NCBI RefSeq assembly: GCF_008014675.1
Contig: NZ_VOXD01000037.1
Location: 1-60,948 of the forward strand
DNA: 60,948 bases
Direction of reading: 5' to 3'
Origin: Neolewinella aurantiaca
GTDB taxonomy: Bacteria; Bacteroidota; Bacteroidia; Chitinophagales; Saprospiraceae
This document shows positions 53,756 to 60,948 of this stretch, piece after piece. The translations under genes were made by a program, and so were the position numbers. The notes under the pieces were generated by a model. It saw nothing but the letters and a program-made list of their open reading frames with translations, was not told the origin of the DNA and searched no databases. Position 1 is the stretch's first letter. Every line of letters begins with the position of its first letter.

Positions 53756-54045
53756 TGAGAGAATGTTAGGAGTGCTCAGTAAGCGGCCAAATTTGCTACT
53801 GATAATAAACCGGAAAGGGGCTGGCTTGATGGTGAAATTGGTGTCAAAAGGGTATGAAATATTCATTCTGTGAGCACGTAAAACGTTGATTTAAAAAGAA
53901 ATAGTTGTGTTTGTAGTCCGGATTTCGGTAAAAAAGGCGATATTTGCACCGCTTTTGAAAATCCGTCCCAAAGGATCATCCAACGGAGCCATATTCACTA
54001 ATTGAATAGGTGCTCTCAAAGGTCCTGGAACATTAAAATTAAACA

Positions 54046-54357
54046 ATGAGAAAAGCTGATTTAGTAGCAAGCATCTCCGACAAAACGGGCATCGCTAAAG
54101 TCGATGTACTGGTATCACTAGAAAGTTTCTTCAAGGAAGTAAAGGGTAGTCTCGCCGAAGGTGAGAACGTATACATTCGTGGTTTTGGATCATTCGTAGT
54201 TAAAAAACGGGCTAAGAAGATTGGTCGCCACATCAAAGAAAACAAGGCTATTGAAATCCCTGAGCATTTCATCCCTGCCTTCAAACCCGCAAAAGTATTT
54301 GTGGAGCAGGTAAAGGACAAAGTCACCGCTTTACCTAACGAAGAAGCCAATAGCTAA
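54046..54357 (+). CDS. HU/IHF family DNA-binding protein
   Basis: A 103-residue nucleoid protein. MRKADLVASISDKTGIAKVDVLVSL begins the HU helical body; VYIRGFGSFVVKKRAKKIGRHIKENKAIEIPEHFIPAFKPAKVF covers the beta arms and the signature G-F-G-S-F. It resembles Bacteroidota IHF-beta-like proteins. Its TAA stop shares one base with the ATG of the downstream TPR gene (TAATG), implying translational coupling. The leader is about 100 bases from a TATTTG box near 53951. Confidence 0.92.
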   Translation: MRKADLVASISDKTGIAKVDVLVSLESFFKEVKGSLAEGENVYIRGFGSFVVKKRAKKIGRHIKENKAIEIPEHFIPAFKPAKVFVEQVKDKVTALPNEEANS

Positions 54358-55142
54358 TGGGACGTTCCCAGTGGATAGCCATCGCCGTTGCCAGTATACT
54401 TCTGGCCCTTACTTACTGGGGATGCCCGGTACGACCACCTGAAATGGAGGAGGGGTTCAAGCGTGGCCCGCTGGAAACAACCGGCCTCGAATCTCTGATC
54501 CGTGCCGCCCGTGCCGACCTGCAGCCCGCGCAAGTGGCCACACTTGCAAGCCTGGAAAGCCGACTCGAAAAAGAAGAACTCCCCGATAACCGTCGCCCTT
54601 TACTGGAGCAGCTGGCCGGAGAGTGGTATAAAGCTGGTCACCCCTCAATCTCCGGCATCTACGCCAAGGAGATTGCTGAGGAAGCCAACACTGAAGATGC
54701 CTGGAGCATCACCGCTACGACCTTCAATATTTGCCTTAAGCAGGAAGGTATTGACGACAAGACGCGGCAATTTTGCGCCAGCCAGGCCGAACAGGCTTAT
54801 CAGGCTGCCATCAGTCTCGATCCGGAAGATCCAAACAATCGGATCAACCTTGCCGTTAGTTACACGGATTTCCCGCCCCGCGATAATCCGATGAAAGGAA
54901 TTCTGTTGCTCCGTGAACTGGAACAGCAGTACCCCGAGAACCCACGGGTCTACACCACCCTGGCTCAGCTCGCTATAAAAACCAACCAGTGGGAAAAAGC
55001 CGCAGAAAGATTGGAGAAAGCCGTTGAACTGGCCCCCGACAATCCCGATGCAGTTTGCAACCTCGCCCGGGTTTACGAAACACTCAACCGAACAGACGAA
55101 GCGGCCACTTTGGGCGCTCGCTGTCAGGAGCTTGTTAAATAA
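54357..55142 (+). CDS. TPR-repeat membrane-anchored protein
   Basis: A 261-residue protein with an N-terminal hydrophobic segment (WIAIAVASILLALTYWG, Cys at 22; it could be an uncleaved anchor or a lipoprotein). At least three TPR units occupy about 140-258 (AYQAAISLDPEDPNNRINLAVSY, YTTLAQLAIKTNQWEKAAERLEKAVELAPDN, AVCNLARVYETLNRTDEAATL). It is coupled to the HU-family gene by a TAATG overlap; the same HU-TPR-RNase G neighbourhood is, as far as I recall, common in Bacteroidota, but why a nucleoid protein should be coupled to an anchored TPR protein is unknown. Confidence 0.8.
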   Translation: MGRSQWIAIAVASILLALTYWGCPVRPPEMEEGFKRGPLETTGLESLIRAARADLQPAQVATLASLESRLEKEELPDNRRPLLEQLAGEWYKAGHPSISGIYAKEIAEEANTEDAWSITATTFNICLKQEGIDDKTRQFCASQAEQAYQAAISLDPEDPNNRINLAVSYTDFPPRDNPMKGILLLRELEQQYPENPRVYTTLAQLAIKTNQWEKAAERLEKAVELAPDNPDAVCNLARVYETLNRTDEAATLGARCQELVK

Positions 55143-55172
55143 ACCTTTTCAATCTGTTTGGCAACCAACAAT

Positions 55173-55199
55173 TTGTCACCGTAGGATGTATTATCTTTG
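55173..55199 (+). promoter_or_regulatory. Promoter: TTG (-33) and TATCTTTG (-7) for the small basic protein
   Basis: TTG at 55173-55175, a 16-base spacer, then TATCTTTG at 55192-55199. The spacer is slightly short for the class. The predicted leader is about 45 bases. Confidence 0.5.
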
Positions 55200-55247
55200 C
55201 GGGTCCAAAATACTCGTAACCATATTTTATAACCAAAACGACTAACT

Positions 55248-55343
55248 ATGCCGTGTGGAAAAAAGCGGAAGCGTCATAAGATTGCTACCCATAAGCGGAA
55301 GAAGCGTCTGCGCAAGAACCGCCACAAGAAAAAGAACCGCTAG
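55248..55343 (+). CDS. 31-residue COX24/AURKAIP1-type basic protein, probably ribosomal
   Basis: Starts MPCGKKRKRHKIATHKRKKR and ends RHKKKNR; 21 of its 31 residues are Lys, Arg or His. This is the short Bacteroidota form of the AURKAIP1/COX24 domain, which in mitochondria (mS38) and in some bacteria is a small-subunit ribosomal protein next to the decoding region. It was recognised from sequence memory, not a search. It has its own promoter (55173-55199) and lies between the HU-TPR pair and RNase G. The ATG and length are unambiguous because the pattern is highly conserved. Confidence 0.8.
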   Translation: MPCGKKRKRHKIATHKRKKRLRKNRHKKKNR

Positions 55344-55970
55344 TACGATTCATCGTATTGCAACATACCATCTCCGACCGATAAGTTAGAAACTAGAACT
55401 CAGGAGCGAAAAGCCAGTTGTTTTTCAATTGGTTTCAGCCCTTGTCTTTTATGCTCTTCTTCTCGGTCGGATACCGATGGTTTTCGGCGTCAATTCTTGC
55501 CCAGTATCTCCTTATTTCGGACTACTACCTACCTGCCTTAATACGACCAAGGCCTTTACCCCGAGCTGTTGTGCACTTCTCCAAAAACTGAAAGTGCTAC
55601 TGTTTACACTCAACCTCACCTGCCGTACACCTTCGCGACGATTTATCTTCTATTATGCGCTGGCCAGTTTTAGGCCCCGCGACAAGAGCTTGACCGCCAC
55701 CTGCCGTTTCTTAAAACGCGCGGCGGTAAAATTCCCGAAGTTTTTCTTCTCGTCCGAACTTTACGTGCCTCTTTCCTCAAGCCTGAAGGTGAGCAAATGT
55801 CGTTTCTTCTGGTAGCTGTTAACCGAACTGATCGATGCCCGGCCCGCTTTGGCGGCGGCCTCCTCCGGTTTACCGGTATGCTTTAAATGGTCATGAATGC
55901 CCAGAGTGCTCCCTCCCCGGAATCTATCCGGCGGCGGGCTTTGTAGTATTCATCCAACCCTGAAAAAACA
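55344..55970 (+). other. 627-base gene-free region upstream of RNase G
   Basis: No supported gene: a 128-codon frame at 55429-55815 has no family resemblance, a Cys/Phe-rich odd composition and no start signals. The region contains an inverted word pair AGCCAGTTG/CAATTGGTTTC near 55412 and many short self-complementary stretches. Because RNase E/G genes in other bacteria are autoregulated through long structured leaders, this could be such a leader; that is inference. Confidence 0.35.
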
Positions 55971-57515
55971 ATGGAAAAAGAAATGATCGTCTCTTCAACG
56001 GGTAAAACCGTAGAAGTGGCGCTCCTCGAAGACGGCAAGCTAGTGGAAATCCACCGGCAACGCTCCACGGATCAATTTACCGTAGGCGACGTCTTCCTGG
56101 GGAACGTAAAGCGCGTTACCGCGCCACTCAATGCCGCATTTGTCGACATTGGGCACAAAAAAGATGCATTCCTGCATTACACTGACCTTGGCCCGAAAGT
56201 CCGGTCTCTCCAAAAATGGTACACCACTACTGCCAGCGGTAAGAACCCTACCGACCAACTCGGTAAATTCCGCATGGAAAAGGAGATCGTTAAAACCGGT
56301 AAGATCGACGAGGTCTTTAAAAAACGCCAGGTCGTACTTACCCAGGTTCTCAAGGAACCGATCAGCACCAAAGGCCCGCGCCTGAGCTGTGAGATTACCA
56401 TTCCTGGTCGCTACCTGGTTATCACGCCTTTCAGCGAAACCGTAGCGGTTTCGAAGAAAATCAGTACCAGCGAGGAGCGTAAGCGCCTGCTCGTTCTGGT
56501 AGAGAGCATCCGGCCTGCGAATTTTGGTGTCATCGTTCGTACCGCTGCCGAAGGCAAAGGGACCGCCGAGCTTTTTGAGGAAATAGAACTCCTCATGGCG
56601 AAATGGAAAACCATTTACGAAGCCGCAAAGACTGCTAAAGCTCCGGCAAAACTTCTCAGTGAAGCCGATAAGACCACCGGTCTGCTCCGCGACCTGTTCA
56701 CGCCCGATTTCAGCAAGATTGTCGTCGACGACAAAGAACTGTTCGAAACCGTACGAGAATACGTAGCTGGTATCTCAAAGAAGAAAGACATCGTTCAGCT
56801 GCATAAGTCTAACCGACCTGTTTTTGACGCCCACGGCATCACGAAGCAGATCAAAAGCAGCTTCGGTAAAACGGCGACGATGTCGAGCGGTGCTTACATC
56901 GTTATTGAGCACACCGAAGCGATGCACACCATCGATGTGAACAGCGGCAACAAAATGCCGAGCCAAAACCAGCAGGAAGCGGTCCTCAAGATCAACCTGG
57001 AGAGTGCCGCCGAGGTGGCACGTCAGTTGCGGCTCCGCGACATTGGCGGCATCATCGTCGTCGATTTCATCGATATGCGCGACGCCGACCACCGCAAGCA
57101 ATTGGTGTCTGCGATGCGCAAGCACATGAAGAACGACCGTGCGCAACACACCGTGTTGCCGCTGTCTAAGTTCGGCCTGATGCAAATTACCCGCCAGCGT
57201 GTTCGCCCTGAGGTGAAGATCACCACGGCCGAAAAGTGTCCTACTTGTGCCGGAACGGGTAAGGTGAACGCAACCATCTTGCTGACCGACGATATCGAGC
57301 GCGACCTCAATTTCATCATGGAAGCACGCCCCAAGGCTAAGCTGAAACTGAAGGTGCACCCCTTCATCGCTGCTTACCTCAAGCGCGGTATGCCGAGCCT
57401 GCAGATGAAGTGGTACATGAAGCACTACCGTTGGCTCCAGATTCAGGCTGACAATGATTTCCCCATTACGACCTATAAGTTTTACGACGGGGCCGATGAG
57501 GAAATCAAGCTCTAA
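55971..57515 (+). CDS. rng: Ribonuclease E/G family protein
   Basis: A 514-residue endoribonuclease for rRNA maturation and mRNA decay. The N-terminal S1 domain covers about 38-125 (VGDVFLGNVKRVTAPLNAAFVDIGHKKDAFLHYTDL). The RNase H-like and DNase I-like catalytic parts follow, with IDVNSGNKMPSQNQ near 322, LRLRDIGGIIVVDFIDM near 350 (catalytic Asp residues) and the zinc-link region CPTCAGTGKV near 422. Short C-terminal region, as in RNase G, with no RNase E scaffold tail. It is followed by a strong terminator. Confidence 0.95.
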   Translation: MEKEMIVSSTGKTVEVALLEDGKLVEIHRQRSTDQFTVGDVFLGNVKRVTAPLNAAFVDIGHKKDAFLHYTDLGPKVRSLQKWYTTTASGKNPTDQLGKFRMEKEIVKTGKIDEVFKKRQVVLTQVLKEPISTKGPRLSCEITIPGRYLVITPFSETVAVSKKISTSEERKRLLVLVESIRPANFGVIVRTAAEGKGTAELFEEIELLMAKWKTIYEAAKTAKAPAKLLSEADKTTGLLRDLFTPDFSKIVVDDKELFETVREYVAGISKKKDIVQLHKSNRPVFDAHGITKQIKSSFGKTATMSSGAYIVIEHTEAMHTIDVNSGNKMPSQNQQEAVLKINLESAAEVARQLRLRDIGGIIVVDFIDMRDADHRKQLVSAMRKHMKNDRAQHTVLPLSKFGLMQITRQRVRPEVKITTAEKCPTCAGTGKVNATILLTDDIERDLNFIMEARPKAKLKLKVHPFIAAYLKRGMPSLQMKWYMKHYRWLQIQADNDFPITTYKFYDGADEEIKL

Positions 57516-57540
57516 TGCTGGGCCCTTTGACTGAACGAAA

Positions 57541-57576
57541 AAACGCACCATCCGGATTCCCGGGTGGTGCGTTTTT
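57541..57576 (+). terminator. Rho-independent terminator of rng
   Basis: AACGCACCATCCGG pairs with CCCGGGTGGTGCGTT, with G-U pairs, and is followed by TTT. It starts 25 bases after the rng stop. Confidence 0.85.
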
Positions 57577-57778
57577 GTTTGGCTTTAAATGAAAGAATCG
57601 ATGGTGAGCGAGCAATGCATACGTCGGTTCCTTTGAGGCCTAAGGCTTTGAATTGTGGAAGTGGGGGAGGGGGGAGATGGTCCTGAAATACCGGACAGGA
57701 AATTTTGGCGGTGTATCAGAATTAAGGATGACGAGTTAGGTTGTATCTCCAAAATAAATAGCGAATCGCCTTTTAGTG

Positions 57779-58431
57779 TCATGTTGCCGATTTCGAAAGT
57801 GAAAACGACTTACGGACTAGGGGGCTGACTCTGGCTCTCACCGTAGCAAAGAACCCTTCAATTCAATAGGTGAACTCTTTGCCAATGCGATGATTGGTGA
57901 AAATCTTCTCATAACTGCTCCAATAATCAGTCTCGAAGCAGCAGCTTCTCAATCGCTTGGGGATTTTGGCTAGAAAAGCGCGAGCATCTTTATCACCACG
58001 ACCGCCGATATGATAGGCTACAACTACGCGATGGACGGGATCAAAAGCTACCCCAATCCACCGTTTAAATGCTTTTTTCTGAACGAAAGACCACATCTCA
58101 TCTGCTTATAAGCCAAATAGTTCTAGCTTCTTCACCTTTTTGATCATCCGTTTCTTTAGCCCCAGCCGCTTTCGTGTTTGACTCCACAGAGACTGTGCAA
58201 AAGATTGAAGCCAAGTCAAGCTTACATTGAATATGCGACAGATGGACCTCAGGCTGTTTCGCTCCGGCAGGCAGTTCGCGATCAACTCCCTGACTTGTGC
58301 TTGGATAAGATGTTTGTTGTTCATCACGAACTGACGATTACAGTCTTTACGGCGGTGATTCTGTTTTCCATGGTGCGTAAAGCCATTTTGACTACTTTTG
58401 GTGAATGGAAGCTGGGACAGATGGTATACAT
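57779..58431 (-). pseudogene. Decayed IS1-family transposase
   Basis: Read on the minus strand, an IS1 InsAB-type transposase can be followed almost end to end. An N-terminal zinc-ribbon remnant (MYTICPSFHSPKVVK) is followed by a one-base deletion in the A-run at 58386-58389. Then HHGKQNHRRKDCNRQF, LRSICRIFNVSLTWLQSF (helix-turn-helix), a TAA at 58106-58108, DEMWSFVQKKAFKRW and ETDYWSSYEKIF (DDE core), a TGA at 57863-57865, and IEGFFATVRARVSPLVRKS. Three disabling changes make it a pseudogene. Matching terminal inverted repeats were not found. It marks the left border of the accessory island. Confidence 0.85.
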
Positions 58432-59981
58432 CAGCTAGAGAGTTTGGACGCTTTAAAGCTAATTACTCTGGATTTACTTCAGGCTTAGATAATCTTATTC
58501 TTCCATATAATAAAAAGCTATCAGGTGAGTTAACTGCGGCCTTAGTCTCAGGGAGTTTGAATTGTATGTTTAATGGAACTATTAGCCCAACTGGCGAAAT
58601 TTTAGATGAATTTAATACTGATGCATGTGTTCGAGGATTTACGGTAGCAGTTATTTCTAGGAGTGTATTTTCTGCGGGCGGAAAGTCAGCGTTACAAAGT
58701 TTATCTAAGACGGGATTGTTCCGATTAGCTATCCAACTAACTAGGCAGTTAAATACAGAGTTTCGGCACTTAATGCCTGAAGGGACATCTTGGATGGATG
58801 AACTCTACGTTTTGGCGAAGAATGGGCTAGAACCTGATGAAGGGGAGGTGCAATTACTCCTTAACTTGAATCATATAGAAGATCCTGCATTTGATGCAAG
58901 TTATGCGTTAATTAATGATTGGCTAAAACATGGTCGATACGACAAGGCTTTGGAAGTAGTTTACAGTCAGGAAGTGGGAGTATTTGAGCGTTTCATGAAG
59001 AATCCTAGACTGCTTACGGATTTTTGTGAAGACTTTATTGGTAATAATGGACTTCGTGACCTATTTTTGGGTAATCTTAGGATGGTTAGGGCGTGGGAGA
59101 TGCTTGCTAGTTCTAATAAGGAAGCGGCTAGATTGCTCAGGACAGATGTGAATCGGCTAGAGGATTTGTCAAGATTTATGGCTAATAACCTTAGTGATAT
59201 TTCTAGAATTACCAGTGAATTAAATTTACCTAACACCCATGTCGGTCAGTATCTAGACTACATAAAATATGTCGGAACAGACCTGGAGCATTTTTACACA
59301 ACATTTCGTCTTTACAAAGACCCTCAGGGTAGATCTTGGCAAGAATACCTAAACTGGGTCAATAACTCAAATACATTTAAAGTTGGTCTTCCGCCTTATC
59401 AAGGAAAAACTTACGAAGAGGTAATGGATATTGTGCTTCAATCAGACCGTTACAGTCATATGACTAAATCTGACGCTCAGATCGCCTTTAGTTACACTAC
59501 TGGTTACTTTTATAAAACTGTCAATGATTGGATAAGGGCAGGAGAAGAAATTGTGTTAAGCCAGCAAATTATGGATGGAGTTTTGCCGAGTCTTGCTAAA
59601 CTCCCTAGATATGAACCTAGTGCTACTTTTTATCGAGCAATTGAGGTGAAGCCTGAAAACTTAAGTGCTTTTCTAGACGAATATGTTGCTGGTGCAGATG
59701 TCTCTAAAGATTTCATTCAGTCAATAGCCACTAGGGAGGCAGACAGTTTTATCGGCAGACCAGGACATAATATAGAGTTCGAAATTAGAGGACTTACATC
59801 GTCTTCATCAGAAGCTCGTGACATCCATGATTTTGCATGGGCTAAATACTGGAACACAACTAACCCTGCGTTTCCCAGAACACTTTCAGAGGGAATTCTT
59901 ATGCCAGGAGCTAACGTGAGAGTTGTCGAACTACAATCGGAGTCAAACGGGATATACAGGTTTATTTTAGAAGAATTCTAA
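58398..59981 (+). CDS. C-terminal part of a polymorphic toxin with probable ADP-ribosyltransferase domain
   Basis: A 527-codon frame, clearly more AT-rich than the neighbouring genome. Its first ~11 codons lie in IS1-derived sequence, so the true N-terminus (delivery domain) is missing. The middle (about 60-400) resembles toxin-linker regions of Bacteroidota polymorphic toxins, with NLRMVRAWEMLASSNKEAAR and TDVNRLEDLSRFM. The last ~115 residues look like an ADP-ribosyltransferase: Arg in SATFYRAIEV near 412, a Ser-rich FEIRGLTSSSSEARD near 460 and the Glu of LSEGILMPGANVRVVEL near 500, giving an R-S-E pattern. The stop overlaps the next start (TAATG). Toxicity and target are inferred, not shown. 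Confidence 0.65.
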   Translation: MVNGSWDRWYTSAREFGRFKANYSGFTSGLDNLILPYNKKLSGELTAALVSGSLNCMFNGTISPTGEILDEFNTDACVRGFTVAVISRSVFSAGGKSALQSLSKTGLFRLAIQLTRQLNTEFRHLMPEGTSWMDELYVLAKNGLEPDEGEVQLLLNLNHIEDPAFDASYALINDWLKHGRYDKALEVVYSQEVGVFERFMKNPRLLTDFCEDFIGNNGLRDLFLGNLRMVRAWEMLASSNKEAARLLRTDVNRLEDLSRFMANNLSDISRITSELNLPNTHVGQYLDYIKYVGTDLEHFYTTFRLYKDPQGRSWQEYLNWVNNSNTFKVGLPPYQGKTYEEVMDIVLQSDRYSHMTKSDAQIAFSYTTGYFYKTVNDWIRAGEEIVLSQQIMDGVLPSLAKLPRYEPSATFYRAIEVKPENLSAFLDEYVAGADVSKDFIQSIATREADSFIGRPGHNIEFEIRGLTSSSSEARDIHDFAWAKYWNTTNPAFPRTLSEGILMPGANVRVVELQSESNGIYRFILEEF

Positions 59982-60304
59982 TGGAAAAAGAAGCGTACAC
60001 AGCTTTCCTAAGAGGTGATGTCAACTTTCTTGAGGGAAGTTATCCTGAATTTACCAAGGAAGAAAAGAAAGCATTGTGGGAATATAGACTTACCTACGAT
60101 CTGTTGAGTCGAAATCCAGAGGCAAAACCTTTAGATAAGTTCACGCGGTCGAATTACTTACAATGGAAATCTATTGAGCCAGATATTGATGATTTTATCG
60201 AGGTGATAATCGATGAATACTACTTAGGGTGGAATATTTGGTTCGAGGGAGCGCGAGAAAGGACTATTAAAGAAGAGATTTATCGAAGAATGAAAGAATG
60301 TTAG
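59981..60304 (+). CDS. Putative immunity protein for the ADP-ribosyltransferase toxin
   Basis: A 107-residue acidic, helical protein starting MEKEAYTAFLRGDVNFLEGS, with YPEFTKEEKKALWEYRLTYDLL and a hydrophobic/aromatic segment ending VIIDEYYLGWNIWFEG. Its start overlaps the toxin stop by one base and its base composition matches the toxin, so they entered together. Small, acidic, directly 3' of a toxin tip: the usual layout of an immunity gene. No family was recognised, so the role rests on position only. Confidence 0.6.
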   Translation: MEKEAYTAFLRGDVNFLEGSYPEFTKEEKKALWEYRLTYDLLSRNPEAKPLDKFTRSNYLQWKSIEPDIDDFIEVIIDEYYLGWNIWFEGARERTIKEEIYRRMKEC

Positions 60305-60856
60305 TTGGAGAACTACGATGCTAACTGTTTAGCTAGGTTAGCCTTCAACAAAAACGCTGAAAGCAAATCCGCGACGGTTTTCTTCTGATCGTCGGCCAGT
60401 TCCTGGGTCTTGCTAAAAAGCTGGAGAAGCCTGCTGGCCCGCCCACCGGTACCGCCACAGGCAGCCGCGAAGCGAAAGGTCAACCGCGCTACCTGGCCTC
60501 CAAATTCAAACACCTCTCTTCGGTAAAAAGCGGCATGCCTCACTTGGCGGGACGGCTTCCTTTTCTGCTGATATTGTCTTGAGCATCTGCAACCTGTCTT
60601 GACCTCCTGCCCTTGCGCTATCTTAATCAAAGCCGCCCCGCCACCGCCGAAGGCAGCCGCGTAGCGAACCCTCAGTGGCAGACCAAACAGGCCACCGCCC
60701 ACCACCCTATGACCGCCTCCGGCAGTCTGGCGAGATAGTCTACCTTCTGATCGAGGCTTCAGCAAATGACGAAGGGGCGACTGCGTATTCCGGAGTTACT
60801 GACCCCCTCATTCCGGAGTATTGACCCCCCATGTGGATAACTCGCGCTTGTTAGGG
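60305..60856. other. Spacer with two direct repeats and a possible gene remnant
   Basis: GC-rich DNA again after the AT-rich toxin pair. GGCAGCCGCGAAGCGAA (60460-60476) and GGCAGCCGCGTAGCGAA (60652-60668) are near-identical direct repeats, each preceded by ACCGCC-type words. A minus-strand frame at 60313-60765 ends in SKTQELADDQKKTVADLLSAFLLKANL, which looks like the tail of a helix-turn-helix regulator, but its upstream part is low-complexity Gly/Arg and not protein-like. I treat it as a remnant at most. Confidence 0.35.
60787..60828. repeat. Tandem terminal repeats of an IS21-family element
   Basis: ATTCCGGAGTTACTGACCCC and ATTCCGGAGTATTGACCCC are tandem near-copies separated by three bases. 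Multiple short repeats of the CCGGAGTnnTGACCCC type are characteristic of IS21-family ends. They lie just outside the istB end. Confidence 0.6.
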
Positions 60857-60948
60857 TTACGAAGATAAGTTTTCAGATCGTTTCCTCAGACTTTTTCCTT
60901 TGAGTTCGACCCGATGAGCCTTCGGGATGATCCTGTCCAGGATGGCAT
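60857..60948 (-). CDS. istB: IS21-family helper ATPase IstB, C-terminal end (partial)
   Basis: The minus strand from 60946 reads AILDRIIPKAHRVELKGKSL then RKRSENLSS and a TAA at 60857-60859. This is the standard C-terminus of IstB, the AAA+ helper of the IS21 transposase; the rest lies beyond the window. The adjacent tandem repeats agree with the end of an IS21-family element. No damage is visible in this part, so the element may be intact. Confidence 0.75.
   Translation of the reverse strand, partial: AILDRIIPKAHRVELKGKSLRKRSENLSS

Noticed and set aside
55429..55815. 128-codon frame in the rng leader
   Set aside because: Cys/Phe/Ser-rich translation without a domain, no promoter box or start context, and interrupted similarity to nothing I know. 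Treated as noncoding.
56775..57551. 258-codon minus-strand frame opposite rng
   Set aside because: Antisense to the conserved catalytic part of RNase G; composition is that of a mirror frame.
58106..58108. In-frame TAA in the transposase as possible recoding
   Set aside because: IS1 elements do use frameshifting, but here a stop codon, a second stop and a one-base deletion coexist; decay is the simpler explanation.

Overview
The window reads as chromosomal DNA of a free-living member of the Bacteroidota, most likely a Lewinella/Neolewinella-type organism (class Saprospiria). This is inference from gene content and signals, not from a marker gene. The supports are: two secreted proteins with type IX secretion sorting tails, an OstA-like protein, a BatE-like protein, a tiny COX24/AURKAIP1-type basic protein, Bacteroidota promoter boxes (TAnnTTTG and TAnnTTCG) directly upstream of many genes, almost no Shine-Dalgarno sequences, and a moderately GC-rich genome. 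No rRNA, tRNA or CRISPR array was seen.

Layout. 0-9 kb: ABC-F ATPase, transglutaminase-like exported protein, DUF2795 protein, cytidylate kinase, a membrane methyltransferase-like protein, an uncharacterised 445-residue protein and IMP dehydrogenase (guaB). 9-18 kb: a secreted CUB-like/T9SS protein, an OstA-like protein and a BatE-like TPR/SH3 protein, then an ECF sigma / anti-sigma / DUF4097-like operon and two lipoproteins. 18-30 kb: two Gfo/Idh/MocA oxidoreductases, a luciferase-like monooxygenase, a CocE-type hydrolase, a CotH-like protein, small membrane proteins, an aldo/keto reductase and a gamma carbonic anhydrase. 30-36 kb: a three-gene minus-strand run (small membrane protein, phosphopantetheinyl transferase, 1380-residue SNF2 helicase). 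35-45 kb: WD40 protein, dCTP deaminase, prmC, a large dockerin/T9SS protein, a SWIM zinc-finger protein, cdsA and a MerR regulator. 45-57.5 kb: lipid A acyltransferase-like protein, a second ECF sigma / anti-sigma operon, lpxK, a dihydroorotase-like protein lacking metal ligands, a dolichol-phosphate-mannose-synthase-like glycosyltransferase, tadA, an HU-family protein, a TPR protein, a 31-residue basic protein and RNase G. 57.5 kb to the end: an AT-rich accessory island with a decayed IS1-family transposase, the C-terminal part of a polymorphic toxin ending in a probable ADP-ribosyltransferase domain, its likely immunity gene, and the end of an IS21-family element (istB).

The most unusual content is not a gene cluster. 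It is a set of dispersed short DNA elements: (1) a ~20-bp motif built around GCGGCCGC, with about 18 copies in genes and spacers on both strands, reused in three signal peptides; (2) a ~100-112 bp MITE-like element with 20-bp terminal inverted repeats and 8-9 bp target duplications, in two copies; (3) a 544-bp segment with 14-bp inverted ends, a 5-bp target duplication and an interrupted reading frame; (4) a CTAC-rich intergenic repeat in three copies. Many -7 promoter boxes end only 3-9 bases before the start codon, which predicts leaderless or nearly leaderless mRNAs.
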